64,000 nucleotides of DNA, from assembly GCA_037892935.1 (NCBI GenBank), contig JAYXKI010000001.1, positions 4,340,001 through 4,404,000 on the forward strand. The letters are read 5' to 3'. The notes below the pieces were generated by a model. The model was given only the letters and a program-made list of their open reading frames with translations, searched no databases and was not told where the DNA came from. The translations under genes and the position numbers were made by a program. This DNA is from Phlebopus portentosus (taxonomy: Eukaryota; Basidiomycota; Agaricomycetes; Boletales; Boletinellaceae). Below are positions 1 through 12,700 of the stretch, one piece after another (position 1 is the first letter of the stretch; each line of letters opens with the position of its first letter).

Positions 1-2981
1 CACTGGGGGGACAGCAGGAAGCGCAAGCATCTCCGTATGGATCGGAATCCTACTCGCCAGATTCCGTTCGTTTAATACAAACTAGCTCATCTCCCGGATA
101 CGAGCGGACACGGCATCGTGATACGGCGGCGGCATTTCAAGTCCCTATCGAATACGGAGACGGTCCGGCTGGACGTACACCAGTGGGATCCGGAGTTCAA
201 ACTAGGCCTAGTCCTAGCTGTAGCTCAGGCGCAGCAACATCTGACCCATTGGGTTCCCGAGGAGTCAGTAATGCCTTCGTAGGTACAAATATAAGAGGGT
301 ATTCTGGTCCGTTTGGTGGTATCTCTGAATCCGGTCAGAGCCCTGCTTCCTTCGCGGCAAAGTCGAACTTAAGTGGTATATCTCAATTTACCGTCCCTGG
401 TGCAATTAGAGCGGCGCATCCTTACGGCTTTTCCTACATTTCTTCTTCGTCCGTTCCTGCTTCTGTATCTGTACAGGCTTCCGCGACTGGATCCAGATCT
501 TCTGCGGGAAGCAATGGCAGCGGCGGTCAAAGTACGCGGAAGAGAAATCATCCCTGTTGGATGTGCCATAAGAGCTTTGATAGGCCCAGTACACTCCGCA
601 AGGTGAGCCGATTTCTAATCTAATTGTACCCGACCCCGTCTTCTGGACGGCACGGATTTCACGGGTTCGAGGAACGGGATCTCTTGTCGCTTATGATGCG
701 CTTTAAACCGATTCGCGAATCAGTGCAAGTTTTTCCGTGTTAAGCAGAGTTCTTTCTGAGCGAAGCGGGATGTTGCTGTCGTAATTTCCCTTCTTTCCAT
801 ACAAAGAGTCTCTCGTCCCACAAAGTTATCGCGACCCTGCACATGCCTTTCGCTTCTGTCGTCCTCACTATCGGCATCAGCCGAACCATTTGAATCGGTG
901 TCATGCAGGAGGTAGTCAAATACCTACGCTCCAACACTCATCGAGTTCTTGGAGCGATCTGCGTGTAGCAATCAATAATCTTCTTCCACGTACTAGCCGT
1001 GATATACACCCCTATTGTTATTTTCTCGCCTTTTCTGGCATTTGCATTACGGATTATGGCTAGATTTACTGACAGACTTGTTATCTTTTGCTACTCGCCT
1101 CTCGTTTGCGGATGTGCCTCCCCACACGGCACTGTTCTCCCCTTTTCGCACCGGATTCTTAAATAATGCAAATCGACTTGGCGTTTTGTGCGAAACGCAT
1201 AAATCACATCGGACTTTTTCTCCACGACGCCACCGCCACTGCACTCACTCCAGCACCTCCTCGTCCACACTGGTGAAAAAGGTCAGTACAAACTCCTTGT
1301 GTTGTTTTTCCGCGTTTCCCGTTTCCCCGACATCATTCCCATCAAATCCGATCCTCATCGATCCTGTGCTGTTGCTGTACGATGGTGTTATCTGAGCAGA
1401 CAGCCTCCGGGGGGGTGGTGCTTGTCGTGTTGCCGCACTGCGGCGTCTCCTGCCTGTGGATCGCCCACAGAAGCCCCCTGATGATGATTTTTTTTCTTCA
1501 TTATCCGGAATGCTTATGACTCATGGGAGGAATTCTCTTCTTTGATCTTCTTTTTTTCATTTCCGGCATGCTTATTTCTTTATTTCTATTTCTTGACATA
1601 TCGCATCCCGCATTCGGCCCACGTTCGTGTTCTTTTCTGTTCCGACCGTTGTCCGATCCTTCGCCCTGGCGACTCCTCGTCCCGAAATGAATGATCGCGT
1701 CAATCATGGATGCACCTTTCGGCATTTTACGTGCCCCTCACTAAATCATGCTCATATTGCGTCGCGTGTTGTGTATGCAACTCGCACTGGCCGTCTGCAT
1801 ACTCGTTCACCGATATCCATGCAATCCGATCGCTTGGCGCTGCGCGCTGGCTGAACGTACGGTTCAATATCAATCGGGTATAAATTCGTATGTCTTCGGC
1901 GTCCCTTTTCCCCTCACAACTCGCTGCTGGATCGCAATCTTAACTACTCACTTGCTAATAAATCTTCTCCCATATCTGCGCATTCAACGCCTTCTTCTGA
2001 ATAGCCTTTGTCTGCAATATCTGCGGCCGTCGCTTCGGCGTTGCTTCTAATCTCAACCGACACACTCGTCGTTGTATCAATAAACCCGTCAATAGCGGCG
2101 CGTTCCATAGCGCTTCGACATCTGCTCCTGGTTCCTCTAGTACTGTAGCTGGGTCTTCGACTTCTCCGAGCGTTTCCACATCTTCGCGGATGGCGCGCGA
2201 GCAGACTAACCCTGATGTTCGCCGAGCTGAGCGTGTGCGCGATGGTCGCGAGGTACCAGAGGAGGATCAGCAGCAGCAGCAGCAGCAGAGCGCACAACGC
2301 TCGACTCCTGAGACGACGACGGTTCCGACTCGTGGACGTAGACGCAGTCGGTCTCCCGTTCAATCTCCGCTTGGTGCTCAGGACATCAACGCTTCTGTAA
2401 CTCCGGGTACATCACAGCAGGCGTCATACCAACTCCGCCCCGCTTTTGACGTTGGTGCCGGTCAAGCATCAGGATCAGGTCAGGTCGCAGTCGCTACTGC
2501 TAGCGCGAGCATAAGCACCGGAGAGCAGGCTGAACGCCGTCCGAAACGGAGGCGACGTGCTCCCTCGCCAAGTCGTTGGGTTCCCGCCTCTCTTCGCAAC
2601 TTCTCACTTTCGCCCGTGCGCACGCGCACGTCAACGCCGTTGCCGCCGGTCTCGCCTGGATATGATGCAGCGACTGGCATGTACGAGGAACGCGATTCGT
2701 ACGCGACGGTCACGGATGAGAATGTCGATCCCTCGGGGGACAATAGCGCGGACGTCGCACGTACGCGCGCGGAGCGTATGCGCAACTTTGAGTATGCGCC
2801 GTACCATCCGTGCGGCTGGACGGGTCGACTCCCTGGGCCGGCTGTTGTCGGTAACGATGTGACGAACTATACGAAGACGCCTGGCGGAGGAGGGTATGGA
2901 TCTGGAGGACGATACCACGGAGGAGGGACCGGCGGAGGTCTTCACTTCATGTTCGAGTTTAGCCTTGCTGCAGCTGGCTAG
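1..2981 (+). CDS. C2H2-type zinc-finger transcription regulator, 5' end outside the window
   Basis: Probable nuclear DNA-binding regulator. I read three exons: <1-602, 1254-1281 and 2005-2981 (534 residues visible, no start in window). The first finger begins at the end of exon 1 (CWMCHKSF...STLRK); the 28-nt exon 2 supplies its two histidines and the linker (HLLVHTGEK); exon 3 opens with the second finger (CNICGRRFGVASNLNRH, then TRRC). The spacings are C-x2-C-x12-H-x3-H and C-x2-C-x12-H-x3-C, so the last ligand of finger 2 is Cys. This finger pair, with its RPSTL and GVASNLNRH cores, is a familiar fungal arrangement. The rest is low-complexity Ser/Arg/Gln-rich sequence with a Gln run near 2270 and a Gly-rich C-terminus. 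The introns (651 and 723 nt) are about ten times the local norm. Target genes cannot be inferred. Confidence 0.85.
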
Positions 2982-4679
2982 GCTTGATGAAAAAAAAAAA
3001 CGCAGTGACGAGGTTTGGCATTCTGGAACGCGCCGTTTTTCCCACTCGGACCCTTTCCATATTTCGTTTCTTCTCATCATTTCTTGCTTACTGCTCACCT
3101 ACTTATCGATGCGTTCGTAACGTATTCAGTACGTACTGTAACTTCAAGTAGTCTCTCCATCAGGTACGTTCCTCCTGCGCCATGCGTCATGCGCAGAGGC
3201 GGGGCCTGTCTGATGGTCAGGCCGCGTGGTTTCTTCTCGGAGGATCGGAGCTCGATGCTCGCGTCCTGTTCATCCTTAACCATAACCTCCTAATCATTTT
3301 ATTCTTTATTTCACCTAGTAGTTTTACGCTCTTCTTCTTGCAACATTAGTCTTTCTTGATTGTACGCACCATTGGATCGGATCGCATCTCTCGTGGAAGC
3401 ATCACTGTAAAAGCACATTATACAAATCTTCTAACCCTTCTACCTACCCTTGTTTCGATGTATTGTATGAACAGATGTATCTACTTGTATCGCAGAGCCT
3501 TATCTCTCTACATGACGTGACATCACAAATACTCGACGACAGTACTAGCGCAATAACGCTGAGCTGATAATCGGCGATTGAGACTTGCTTTCGTACACTG
3601 GCTGCATGGTTCTTCATGATCGCACTTTGCCTTTACGGATGATGTTGAGCGCTGAGTTTGAATGCCAGTGACTGAATGACTAGGTGTGGCTGTAAGTCAA
3701 TCTGGGCTGGGCCGGAAATTACATGCCAATGAATCGATGGGCTTGCGTCAGAGTGTTTGTATGTGCGAAAGGAACTTCATGTGGTATGTTACTATGGAGG
3801 AGCTTCATTGTGGGTTGCTTGCTTATGACAAAACATATGTTCATACGAGTCGATGAGATGAACATATGCACTAGTACTATGTTGTACAGTCGAGCTGACG
3901 CGCTTGATGCCTGAGGTTGATCCCTCTGTAATTAATTTTGTTTAGTGTGTGATATTGGACAGGAGGGATCTTCGAGAACGCGGAGTTTGGAAGGATTCGC
4001 TCGAGAGGTCAAGGGTTTTTCTTTGCCCGGCGAAGATATGAGGGAAATGAAAGTTATTGGGCTGATCTAGATCTTGAGCTCTTTCTTCACCCTCTGATAA
4101 ATTGACGGCTGGAAATACAGCACTGTTGCATCTCGATTGAGAGGGATCCAAGAAATCTGAATCGAGTTCTCGAACTGAGATGAATGGTATGATGTACCTT
4201 TTACTAAATGCCTTCGACTCGAACGATCGACGACGCACTTGAATCCGGGGATGAGAAGCCAGTTTGGCAATCGTAAGTACTTGCACCACGATGAATCCTT
4301 TGACCGGAAAACAGTTTAGACGGATCCTGATCGCACAAGCTCTGGGCATACCGTGGAATCCAAGGTACACGACGAACGCGATCTTCGCAAGTCTCGGGCT
4401 TCAGTACTAGTCGTAGCTATACAGTCGCAGACTGAAATGCCAGTCCGGCAAAGTCGCGCAACACAATCACTGGCAAATAATATCTTTATGAGTCGAAAAG
4501 TCTCGAACGAGCAAGAGACGGACAAGGAAAGTTATATAGCACGTTGCGAGTAGTAGCCTCACCGAGGGCATCCCGGCCCCGATTGAAACGCGCTGCGTCA
4601 AAGTGAAAATTTCTTCACTCTTTCCTCATTAACATCTCGTCCTCCCACTCTCCTGACCTATAGAAATGTACTAAAAATA
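2982..4679. other. Intergenic stretch, no gene recognised
   Basis: This 1.7 kb follows the zinc-finger stop. It begins with an A10 run (2991-3000) and a pyrimidine-rich stretch that fits a 3' UTR. Open frames here are under 145 codons and show no family motif or splice-linked continuation. The tRNA-Pro terminator lies at the right edge. Confidence 0.5.
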
Positions 4680-4776
4680 GGCCTTGGCTGGGAATTGAAC
4701 CCAGGACCTCGCCGAATTAGAATTATGTAATTGATACATGCCCTAACAGCGAATCATACTACTAGACCACCAAGGC
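4680..4776 (-). tRNA. tRNA-Pro (anticodon AGG) with an intron
   Basis: Read on the minus strand, the acceptor strands GCCTTGG (from 4776) and CCAAGGC pair perfectly. The D-arm GTC/GAT, the anticodon loop TTAGGGT and the T-arm around GGTTCAATTCC follow. The anticodon stem CGCTG pairs with CGGCG (one G-T pair) only if about 25 nt are removed one base after the anticodon, which is the canonical tRNA intron position. The discriminator base is C, usual for eukaryotic tRNA-Pro, and a TTTTT polymerase III terminator follows directly at about 4672-4678. Confidence 0.93.
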
Positions 4777-4945
4777 AACATTGTTTGGACTGAACTAATT
4801 AGCTGCAACTCATTTTGGTGCATTGATCTTCTGCTTACAAACGTTGGCAACACTGTGGGAAACCATAGTGGAATGTTGTTTCATCGAAACTCGGAGTTTC
4901 CTCTCCTACCTAGACTAGAATGCCGAGTTGCCCACACTTTCCACA

Positions 4946-7217
4946 ATGCATCCTCAGATGCCGCCGCCTGAGCGGCCACTGGAGGTGGCCGCTGATTGGC
5001 TGTTAGAACATGCAATGTTCGCCGTTCCAGAGTATAAGCCTCCAAGCGACAGTGCCTCCACCAGTATAATTAAGGAGAATCATGCGAAATTTGTAGTTGC
5101 GAATGCACCTGAAATTGCCTTCTACGACAAGGATATGGCCAATAGGTGCATTGATGCTCTCGAGAGAGCCATTGCGGGCAAGAGGCTGCAGTTATCGATA
5201 AGGGGCAACAACGGCCTCCCAAACAGCGAGGTGCGGAGCAAGTACGAGAAACTGTTTCATCCCGGATGCTTGAAGCAGGACGACATTCCCAAGGACGATT
5301 GGCTTCTTCTCACCAACGAGATCGTTGCAAGTAGCCGTTATGCTGGTCGCTGTTCACTTTTCACTAAGCCACTCTCAGTGTAATCGCCTCACCCACAATG
5401 CACTGCTGTTCGCGTTGAAGGCCGTTACATTTCGCCTGACCGACAAGGAGATTTATACCGTGACTGAGCCTTTGCAGCCGAATGTCAAGAAAGGCAAATT
5501 TGACGGCACGAAGAGCACGGCCGACACTTTGAAGGAGAATGTCGATTTCGCCGTATGTGATAAACTCGGTAACGGACGGGCGCTGTTTCTAATTGAAGGT
5601 AAAACGCCTAATGTCCTGCATGGACTCGCTGCATTACTCGATGGAGCGCCCTTAATCATCGACATGAACGATCAGTCAGGCTCAGGTCGAAAGGTTCTTA
5701 ATGAGGTCTGTTGAGCTGAGTTCCTAGATCTTAACTACCAAGACACTAACCGCAAATTCTAGGCGATTTATTATATGTACTTGTGGAACATCGAGTACCT
5801 TGTCGCGACTTGCTTTGAATTTTCGATCATCTTACAGCTTCATGAGATCCGGGACGATGAAGAAGTGCCGGTCTTTGTCCTCTCATATTCGGAACAGCTC
5901 GATCAGAACATGGACTCAAAGCTTTTTCGAACTCTGCTCGGGATGACTTTGGTGCAACTCGACGAGGCAGAACTTGACGACAAGTTCGATGCAAAGGCAG
6001 CATACGACGCATGGGTCGCACATCGGAGGGCTGAAGCTGACGCGCGTGCAGAAGCTCGTGCGTCTCGTCGTGGCGATCGTGGTGGTGGTGGCACCAAACG
6101 TACTTTTGAAGAGACTATCGGGAGACAAATTGCCGCGAGCGGCGCTGATAGGAATACTTCTCAGAGGATTACTAGAACCACGTCGAAGTTAGAAACCGAA
6201 ATGAAATTCCAGGAAAAGGTTGGAAGGGAGGCTCCGATCGCAGTAAGTTCTGTTTTACCTCTGCTCATGATGTAGATCTGACTGCGTACAGCATCGTGGC
6301 GATTCGCTTTACGTTAGTGGGCCTCCATTAATTGCACGCTCGCAGAATGGCCACTTGGAACTTGAGCGCGATTCAGGAGTGCCGTTCCCCAACTTGTCAT
6401 CCACTCAAATACCTTGTCTGAAGGTGGTTAGTTATCACGACGGCGTAAACGGAATCACGTACGAGGCAGTTCTTCAGAACCCTGACGGTTCCTATAATGC
6501 AGACAAACCCAACTTCGTTATCAAGACAGTAGATGCGTCGCAGATGGAGTATGAGAAGTACAGGAACTCCTTTGAAGAACTTGTTACGGAATACAAGACA
6601 TACTACCTGCTTGCGCTAGCTAAACGTGCTGGTAAATTCAATGACGTTATAGAGAAATTCACACCGACTTGTTACGGTCTTTATCAGGGTAAAAGTGGGT
6701 TCAAAGGCGTGTTCGCCTTAGTCATAGATCATGTAGGCGTGGTGGATCTCAACCAGTATCGGTATTGGTCAGGATCCGACAAGTATGTAAACTTTCTGTT
6801 CTACGCAGCCAGATTACTTAAAGAGTTCACAGAATCGCGGTGATTCAATCTCTTCTTGCTCTTCACTCACTTGGGCTCTTTCACGGTGATCCTGACGAGA
6901 GGAACGTTGCTATCCGACGCAAAGGCGCGGGCGACACTTATCGATTCTTCGACTTCGGCAACAGTCATTGGCATAGGTGTCTTGGCATTACAGACTGCGA
7001 GGAGCTAAAAGTTCAAGTTCGGATCCTCTACAACATGCATGCGCCTCCGTGGAACCCGATAGATTTGCAGGAGAGGACCATTCGTGAATACGCACTACCG
7101 TTCTGCAATCTTGAAGAAGTCGTTGATGGGATGGAATCTCTCAACTACGAACCAGTCGTTTTGCGCTTGAGAAGGCGAGGAAAAATGTACGACACAGAGT
7201 ACACTCAGAGTCAGTAG
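4946..7217 (+). CDS. Protein kinase domain protein with possible nuclease-like N-terminal region
   Basis: I read five exons: 4946-5323, 5379-5705, 5763-6242, 6292-6782 and 6833-7217, giving about 686 residues. The C-terminal half is a complete kinase-like fold: FVIK (ATP lysine), a helix-C glutamate in a TEYKTYYLL segment, the catalytic loop HGDPDERN and the metal-binding DFGNS. HGD instead of HRD places it among atypical, aminoglycoside-phosphotransferase-like kinases, which are expanded in mushroom-forming fungi. In the N-terminal half, a VDFAV strand and an IEGK strand are spaced like the D...ExK site of PD-(D/E)XK nucleases, followed by a helix and a PVFVLSYSE strand. That second assignment is my inference. 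The ATG at 4946 is the first in frame; a further in-frame ATG lies at 4958. A basic, Arg/Ala-rich linker separates the halves. Neighbours give no functional hint. Confidence 0.75.
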
Positions 7218-7671
7218 AGTTGCTGTAAGAGCCTGGAGAGAAGTACAGGCGGGTTGTCAAATCCTGTAACGAATACTTTTTCTTGTGCTTTCGGTCTGTG
7301 CTTTTCGATACTGATGTATGCTTCAACATTTTACACGTGTAAGCTGATTAGCTGCGTCGTACTGCTTACAGAGCTTTAAATTCATTATCCGGCCGGTTGG
7401 TTCTCTAGCTCTAGATCTTGATGAAACTTGGACCACACCACAACATTTTACTTACTTAATTTTACAACAGTGCATTTGTTCTCGAAGTCCTTATCCGGCG
7501 TTTCACGGTCGTTTGGCACTTCCTATCATCCGCTCTGCTTCATACTGAACGACTTGACCAGCTTGGGCTCTACTAAGGAACTTATCGAAGAAGTTACTGC
7601 TTTTGGTCTTAGATGCAGCGAGAGAATGCTGAGCCGGAATCGAGCTTGAGATGATGTCATTACTAGAGGGA

Positions 7672-7678
7672 TATATAA
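7672..7678 (+). promoter_or_regulatory. TATA box of the MDR oxidoreductase gene
   Basis: TATATAA lies 56 nt upstream of the ATG at 7734, a plausible core-promoter distance. No other TATA-like element lies closer. Confidence 0.55.
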
Positions 7679-7733
7679 GCCATGGGAGGACGGAAGACGT
7701 TTCTCGTCCTGATACTTCATTCCCTTCAGCGTT

Positions 7734-9051
7734 ATGGCTACATCGATGCCAAACACACAAATTGGTGTTCTATCGGACGAGAGCTCGAGCAAGCTTGAGA
7801 GCTTCCCCGTGCCCGCGCCCGGACCAGGAGAGGTGCTTATCCAAAACGTTGCAGCTGCGGCGAATCCGAAGGACTGGAAGCATCCGGCGTGGAAGAAGAA
7901 TTTCTCGTACATCGAGGGAAGTGATGCTGCTGGGTATGTGGTCAAAGTCGGGGAAGGCGTGAGCGAGTTCAAGGGCGGCGAACGCGTCGCGGCGTTTACA
8001 CCTTTGGACACTCAGAATAGCAAGGTATGTATGTCGTCGTTTTGAATGTGACCAGAAGTTTCTAGAGATATGATTCTTTACCAGTACGGGACATATTGTC
8101 AGTATACTGTTGCTCCGGTGTCGACAACGATACCTCTTCCGGACAATGTGAGCTTTGAGGAAGCAGCTACGCTCCCACTCGCGGTCTTCACCGCTGCAAT
8201 CGGCCTCTTCGTAAGCTTGGGAATTCCCCTGCCTCCTGCTTCAGGTGAACCATACAAGGGTTCCGATCGTAAGCTGCATTCGCTTTTGATCCAAGGTTGT
8301 GTCTTTTGATTGAATCTATTAACAATAGGAGCTCAACAAGCGATACTGGTTTATGGAGCTGCCAGCTCAGTAGGTGCCTATGTTGTTCAGCTGGCAAAGC
8401 GTGCTGGATACTTTGTCGTCGGTGTCGCTGGTCGTTCAATAGAATACGCAAAGTCTATGGGCGCAGATGCTTTTGTCGATTACCGTGGAAAGCGCCTTGA
8501 AGAACTGGTGAGCATTCTCCTGTCAGATGCAAACCACGAATTTAATGACTTAATAGGAATAGGAGGAAGACCTCGTCAAAGCCGTCTCAGGCTACACTTG
8601 CACCGTAGCCTACGACACGATCACCGAGCATGGGTCGACGATCGCTCTTGCTCGAGCTCTGGCTAAAGTCAAGCCAAGCGGCTCAACTAGCAGAGTTACG
8701 CACCTCCTTTCTCTCGACGGAAAGACCAAAAAGCAAATCCCGGATGGTGTGGAGGTGATCGAGACGTATGTCGGAAACGCACACGGGAAGGACGAAGCTT
8801 GTAAGATGCGTTTATTCTCCCTACTTCAGACATATTGACTGTATTCGCCAGTTGTTAAGAGCTTTGCGCGTCAACTAACCAATTATCTTGCGCCTTCACC
8901 TACGAACCCGGTGCCATTCAAGCCAAATCGTGTGAAGATCATGCCGAGTGGCCTTGCAAGCGTCGGGGAGGGATTGAAGTTGCTGAAGGAAGGGAAGGTA
9001 CACGGACAGAAACTTGTTTATCGGATCACGGATACTCCTCAGATCAAGTGA
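7734..9051 (+). CDS. Medium-chain dehydrogenase/reductase (zinc-free, enoyl/quinone-reductase type)
   Basis: Probable cytosolic NAD(P)H-dependent reductase of the MDR superfamily. Exons are 7734-8024, 8085-8268, 8329-8507, 8563-8800 and 8852-9051, encoding 363 residues, a normal length. The N-terminal GroES-like part has the NPKDWK motif and IEGSDAAGYV; the Rossmann part has VYGAASSVGAYVVQLAK, the glycine-rich cofactor loop. The cysteine and histidine ligands for catalytic zinc are missing, as in the fungal trans-acting enoyl reductase and toxD-like branch. Those relatives are sometimes part of secondary-metabolite clusters, but no polyketide synthase or other biosynthetic gene adjoins it here, so a stand-alone detoxifying reductase is as likely. 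Substrate unknown. All splice junctions are GT-AG and in phase. Confidence 0.88.
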
Positions 9052-9792
9052 GGGTGAACTGGAAACTTACGACTGGATCTAAGAGGATTACGGAAAAGAC
9101 ATGATCGTGCTAGATATTCGAGGAAGTCTAGCATGCTTGTATATTATTAATCAAAATATCACATCTCAGCCTGAGTCTTTCCACACCGTCATTGTGGTAT
9201 CCCCAGGTTGAAGTCCAAATCAAGTACGACGAATTGGGAATTAAAAATGTATCCATACTCCTTCTCGGTAAGATGGATGGGATACAGAATTACAGATTAT
9301 GCAGCCTGTATTTTATGTGGACACTGAGGAACAGTCCTCCCCTGATACACTGAATTGAGGAAGAAATCGAGAATGCAAGAAGATTTACTGAAGCCACCAT
9401 TGACTCATTGCTTAGCCCTCGGGTGAGCCAGCGGTAAAAATATTCGGAGGGTTTTATTTACCATAGAAACGCCGGAAAGAATGAGAACTCTTCCTGAAAA
9501 AATAATATTCTCCTTCTTGTTCTTTTCCACCTGCCCGACGCGGCCAATCGACCCCTCATCGGCCACCATTCATCCCGGATAGCGGGTGAAGCGTCGATAT
9601 CAAGACCATAAGCGTGCAATGATGTGGGTGCAGGTCAAAGTTCGGCGATATGACGCGCCGTGCATTATATCGGAGAGACTACCTAAAAGGCAGCGCATAG
9701 CATGACCCTCACTAGTACTGCTCTCGTCTCTTCTTCCTACCACATCCATCCTGCTCTTCGCGGTCATCGTCTTCTTTTATATAGTATCGGTA

Positions 9793-12700
9793 ATGCTTTC
9801 ATCAGCAAACGGTCATGGTAGGGTCTTGAAGAGGTGAGACAAGCTGCTTCCTTATAATTTCTTCTATTGCAATAACTGCTGTTCGTTCGTAGGGCAAACC
9901 CTAATACGATTCAGGACAAGTTTCTCGTTGGCTATCAAGGATGGTGAGACTTCAGCACATATGTCGTTGATGAAGACTTATGAAGCTCGACAACAGGTTT
10001 ACATGTGGCGGAGATGGTCCTCCAGTGCACAAAGGTCATCACGGTTGGCTACATTGGTGCGTCGCCTTCATCACAAAGATCGTGAACGTCGCTCATCTGA
10101 TGTATTTATTAGGTTCAATAAGCCCCTGCCTGATGGTGGAAAAGCTACGTTCGACTTGTGGCCCGATGTCTCTGCTTACACGCCTTCCGAGCTCTTCCCA
10201 GCGCCAGGTCTGACCCTCTCCTCCGGTTCCCCAGCTCTTCTGTTCTCTTCACGGCACCCACAGACTGTACAGCGCCACTTCCACTGGATGGCAGAGCACA
10301 GCGTTGATGGGGCCTTCTACCAGCGCTTCGCGGGGCAGTGCGAAGTTGATGGTCGTACGGAAGGAACAGCTGCAGACATCATGCGTCTGAGAGACGAAGT
10401 CCTCGATCGTGTCCGCGAAGCGGCAGAGAAGGAAGGAAGAGTGTGGGCTGTCATGTACGATGTTTCGGGCGTACCGAACGATAGGATTGAAAAGGTGATC
10501 AAGGTGGATTGGAATCATTTACTTTGGGATAAGCGGATCCTGGACTCCCCGAATTATTTGAAGGAAGGAGGGAGGCCTGTTATTGCGTTATGGGGTACGG
10601 TATTTGGGATTCATTTGTTTTGTGCATCCTTGTCTAACCATTTGCTTTCAGGTTTTGGCTTTGCAGGGCGCGGCCACTCTCCCGATACCGTACGCAGAAT
10701 CTTGCGACACATTCGTTCCGTAACACCAGGCGGAGCATACATCATGGCCGGCACGCCGACGCATTGGCGCTTGCTCCGCGCCGACGCTGACCCGAATCCG
10801 GAATTCCTCTCCGTATGGTATAACGAATTTGATGCCATCTCGCCTTGGACGGTCGGGCGATTTCATAACGAAGAGACCATCGACCGATTCGCTAAAGAGA
10901 AGCTCTTACCTGACTTGCAAGCCCTTCAAGATCCTGCAAACACTCACGGGAGGAAGGTGGATTATATACCTGTTGTATTACCCGGTGCAAGTGGGTTTAA
11001 CCTCTCGGATGGCAGATGGGCTTTGAACGAGCAGCCACGAGATGGTGGACGTTTCTTATGGAGACAATTATATCATGTTTTGAAGAGGACGATCCAAGCG
11101 AAGATTGTTTATGGAGCGATGTGGGACGAATACGATGAGGGTACGGCGTTCCTCCCGGCCGTGTCGAAGAAGAGGGAGTTGCCTGTTGAAGCGCAAGGAC
11201 GGTTCATCGCACTTGATGCGGACGGATATGACTTACCACCTGATTGGTACATGCGCATAGCGGGTTTCGCAGGAGAGATGATTCGGGGAGAGAAGGAGGT
11301 CCACGAAACGTTCCCCGTGAAGGATTTGCAAGATTATTGGTCTTCACGTCCGAAGTATGAGGCTGCTCCTCTTTCGTCAGATCCGAGTGGAAGTGGTATT
11401 GCAAGTGGGAGTGGAAGCGGGAATGAGAATGTTAAACAGACATTCGAAGAATGGTGTGCGCAGGAGAAAGAGCGGGTAGATGATCTCCCGCCTCCACCAT
11501 ACACGCTTGAAGTTGAGTCGAGTTCAATACCGACCGTTGCACCGCAGCCGTCCCAGATTCAAAGTCAGAGCCAGCATGCAAGTCAGCAAGAACACAGAAA
11601 TGAAGGAAGGCCACCTGTTCCATTTCAAACTCGGCCTGCATCTTTCTCCGCCTCGCGGATGTCGGCGTCATCAACAGCGCCTTCTGGCGAGCACGAGAGA
11701 CTGCAAGTTTCACTTGCCAGTCGACCGTCGCTTTCTTCACATCCTCCAGCGCCAGCACCGCCGATGGCTAGTAGACCTAATTCCTTGCCTTCTTCCTCGG
11801 TGCCGACTCTCCCTGGTGCTCCGCCGTCTCAGACGTCCTCCTACGAGCCGCCATACCAGATGCATACCTCTGTTACAAGACCGCATTCGCATCATAACCA
11901 CCAACATCAACATGGGCACCATAATGAAGCAGGATATGCGCCTGTGTATGTCGTTCCAGGTCAAGCAAGCCCAAATGCAACTCCGACGCCGACGCCGCAG
12001 AATCAGCCGAATTGGAGTACGCGTCCTCACTCAGGTCCACAGGCTCCGTCAATGATGTCGAGTCTGAGCGACCAGTTTGGCAGGCAGTCTCTTCATGATA
12101 CTTCATCTGTGGGGACGGGTTCCGCGCCGTCCTCAGCGCAGTGGCCTCCGCCTGAATGGGGTATGCCAAGCCAGACGTGCCCTGCTCCTGGTCCTCCTCC
12201 GCGTCCGCCTTCATCTTCTCGCCCCTCTTCATCGCATCCTCCCTCGTTGTCTCGTCCTTCGACGTTGGCGTCAGCCTCACCGCGTCCAGCGACTTCGACA
12301 CTCCCACCTCCGCCTCTCCCACCTCCTTTACACCCGTCACGTCCACCAGGTGCGAACTTTGGAAGGGCCAGTAGCACATCTCCCAATCCCCCTCTTCGTC
12401 TTTCACCTTCACCGCGTCCGGGTCCTTCACCTTCTTCTGGTCCGAGCATGCCTTCTCCCGGCTCAGGCTCAGGTCCTGGCTGGGCTCCAAGTTTCAATCC
12501 CAGCTCTGATCCCAATTATGATGCGGACTATGGAAGGATGCCCACGGCAAGCTTCGCTCCCCCCAACTCTCAAGCGCAACATCAAGCCCCGTACGCACAC
12601 CATATGATGCCTCCATCTCCCCTGGAGTCGGCATCTTCTTCTTCGGTATACCCGAGTGCATACCCAGACGTGACGCAGGGCTATATGAACACGATGCCCT

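Noticed and set aside
3942..4370. 142-codon minus-strand frame downstream of the zinc-finger gene
   Set aside because: No start context, no recognised domain and overlapping frames on the other strand of equal quality.
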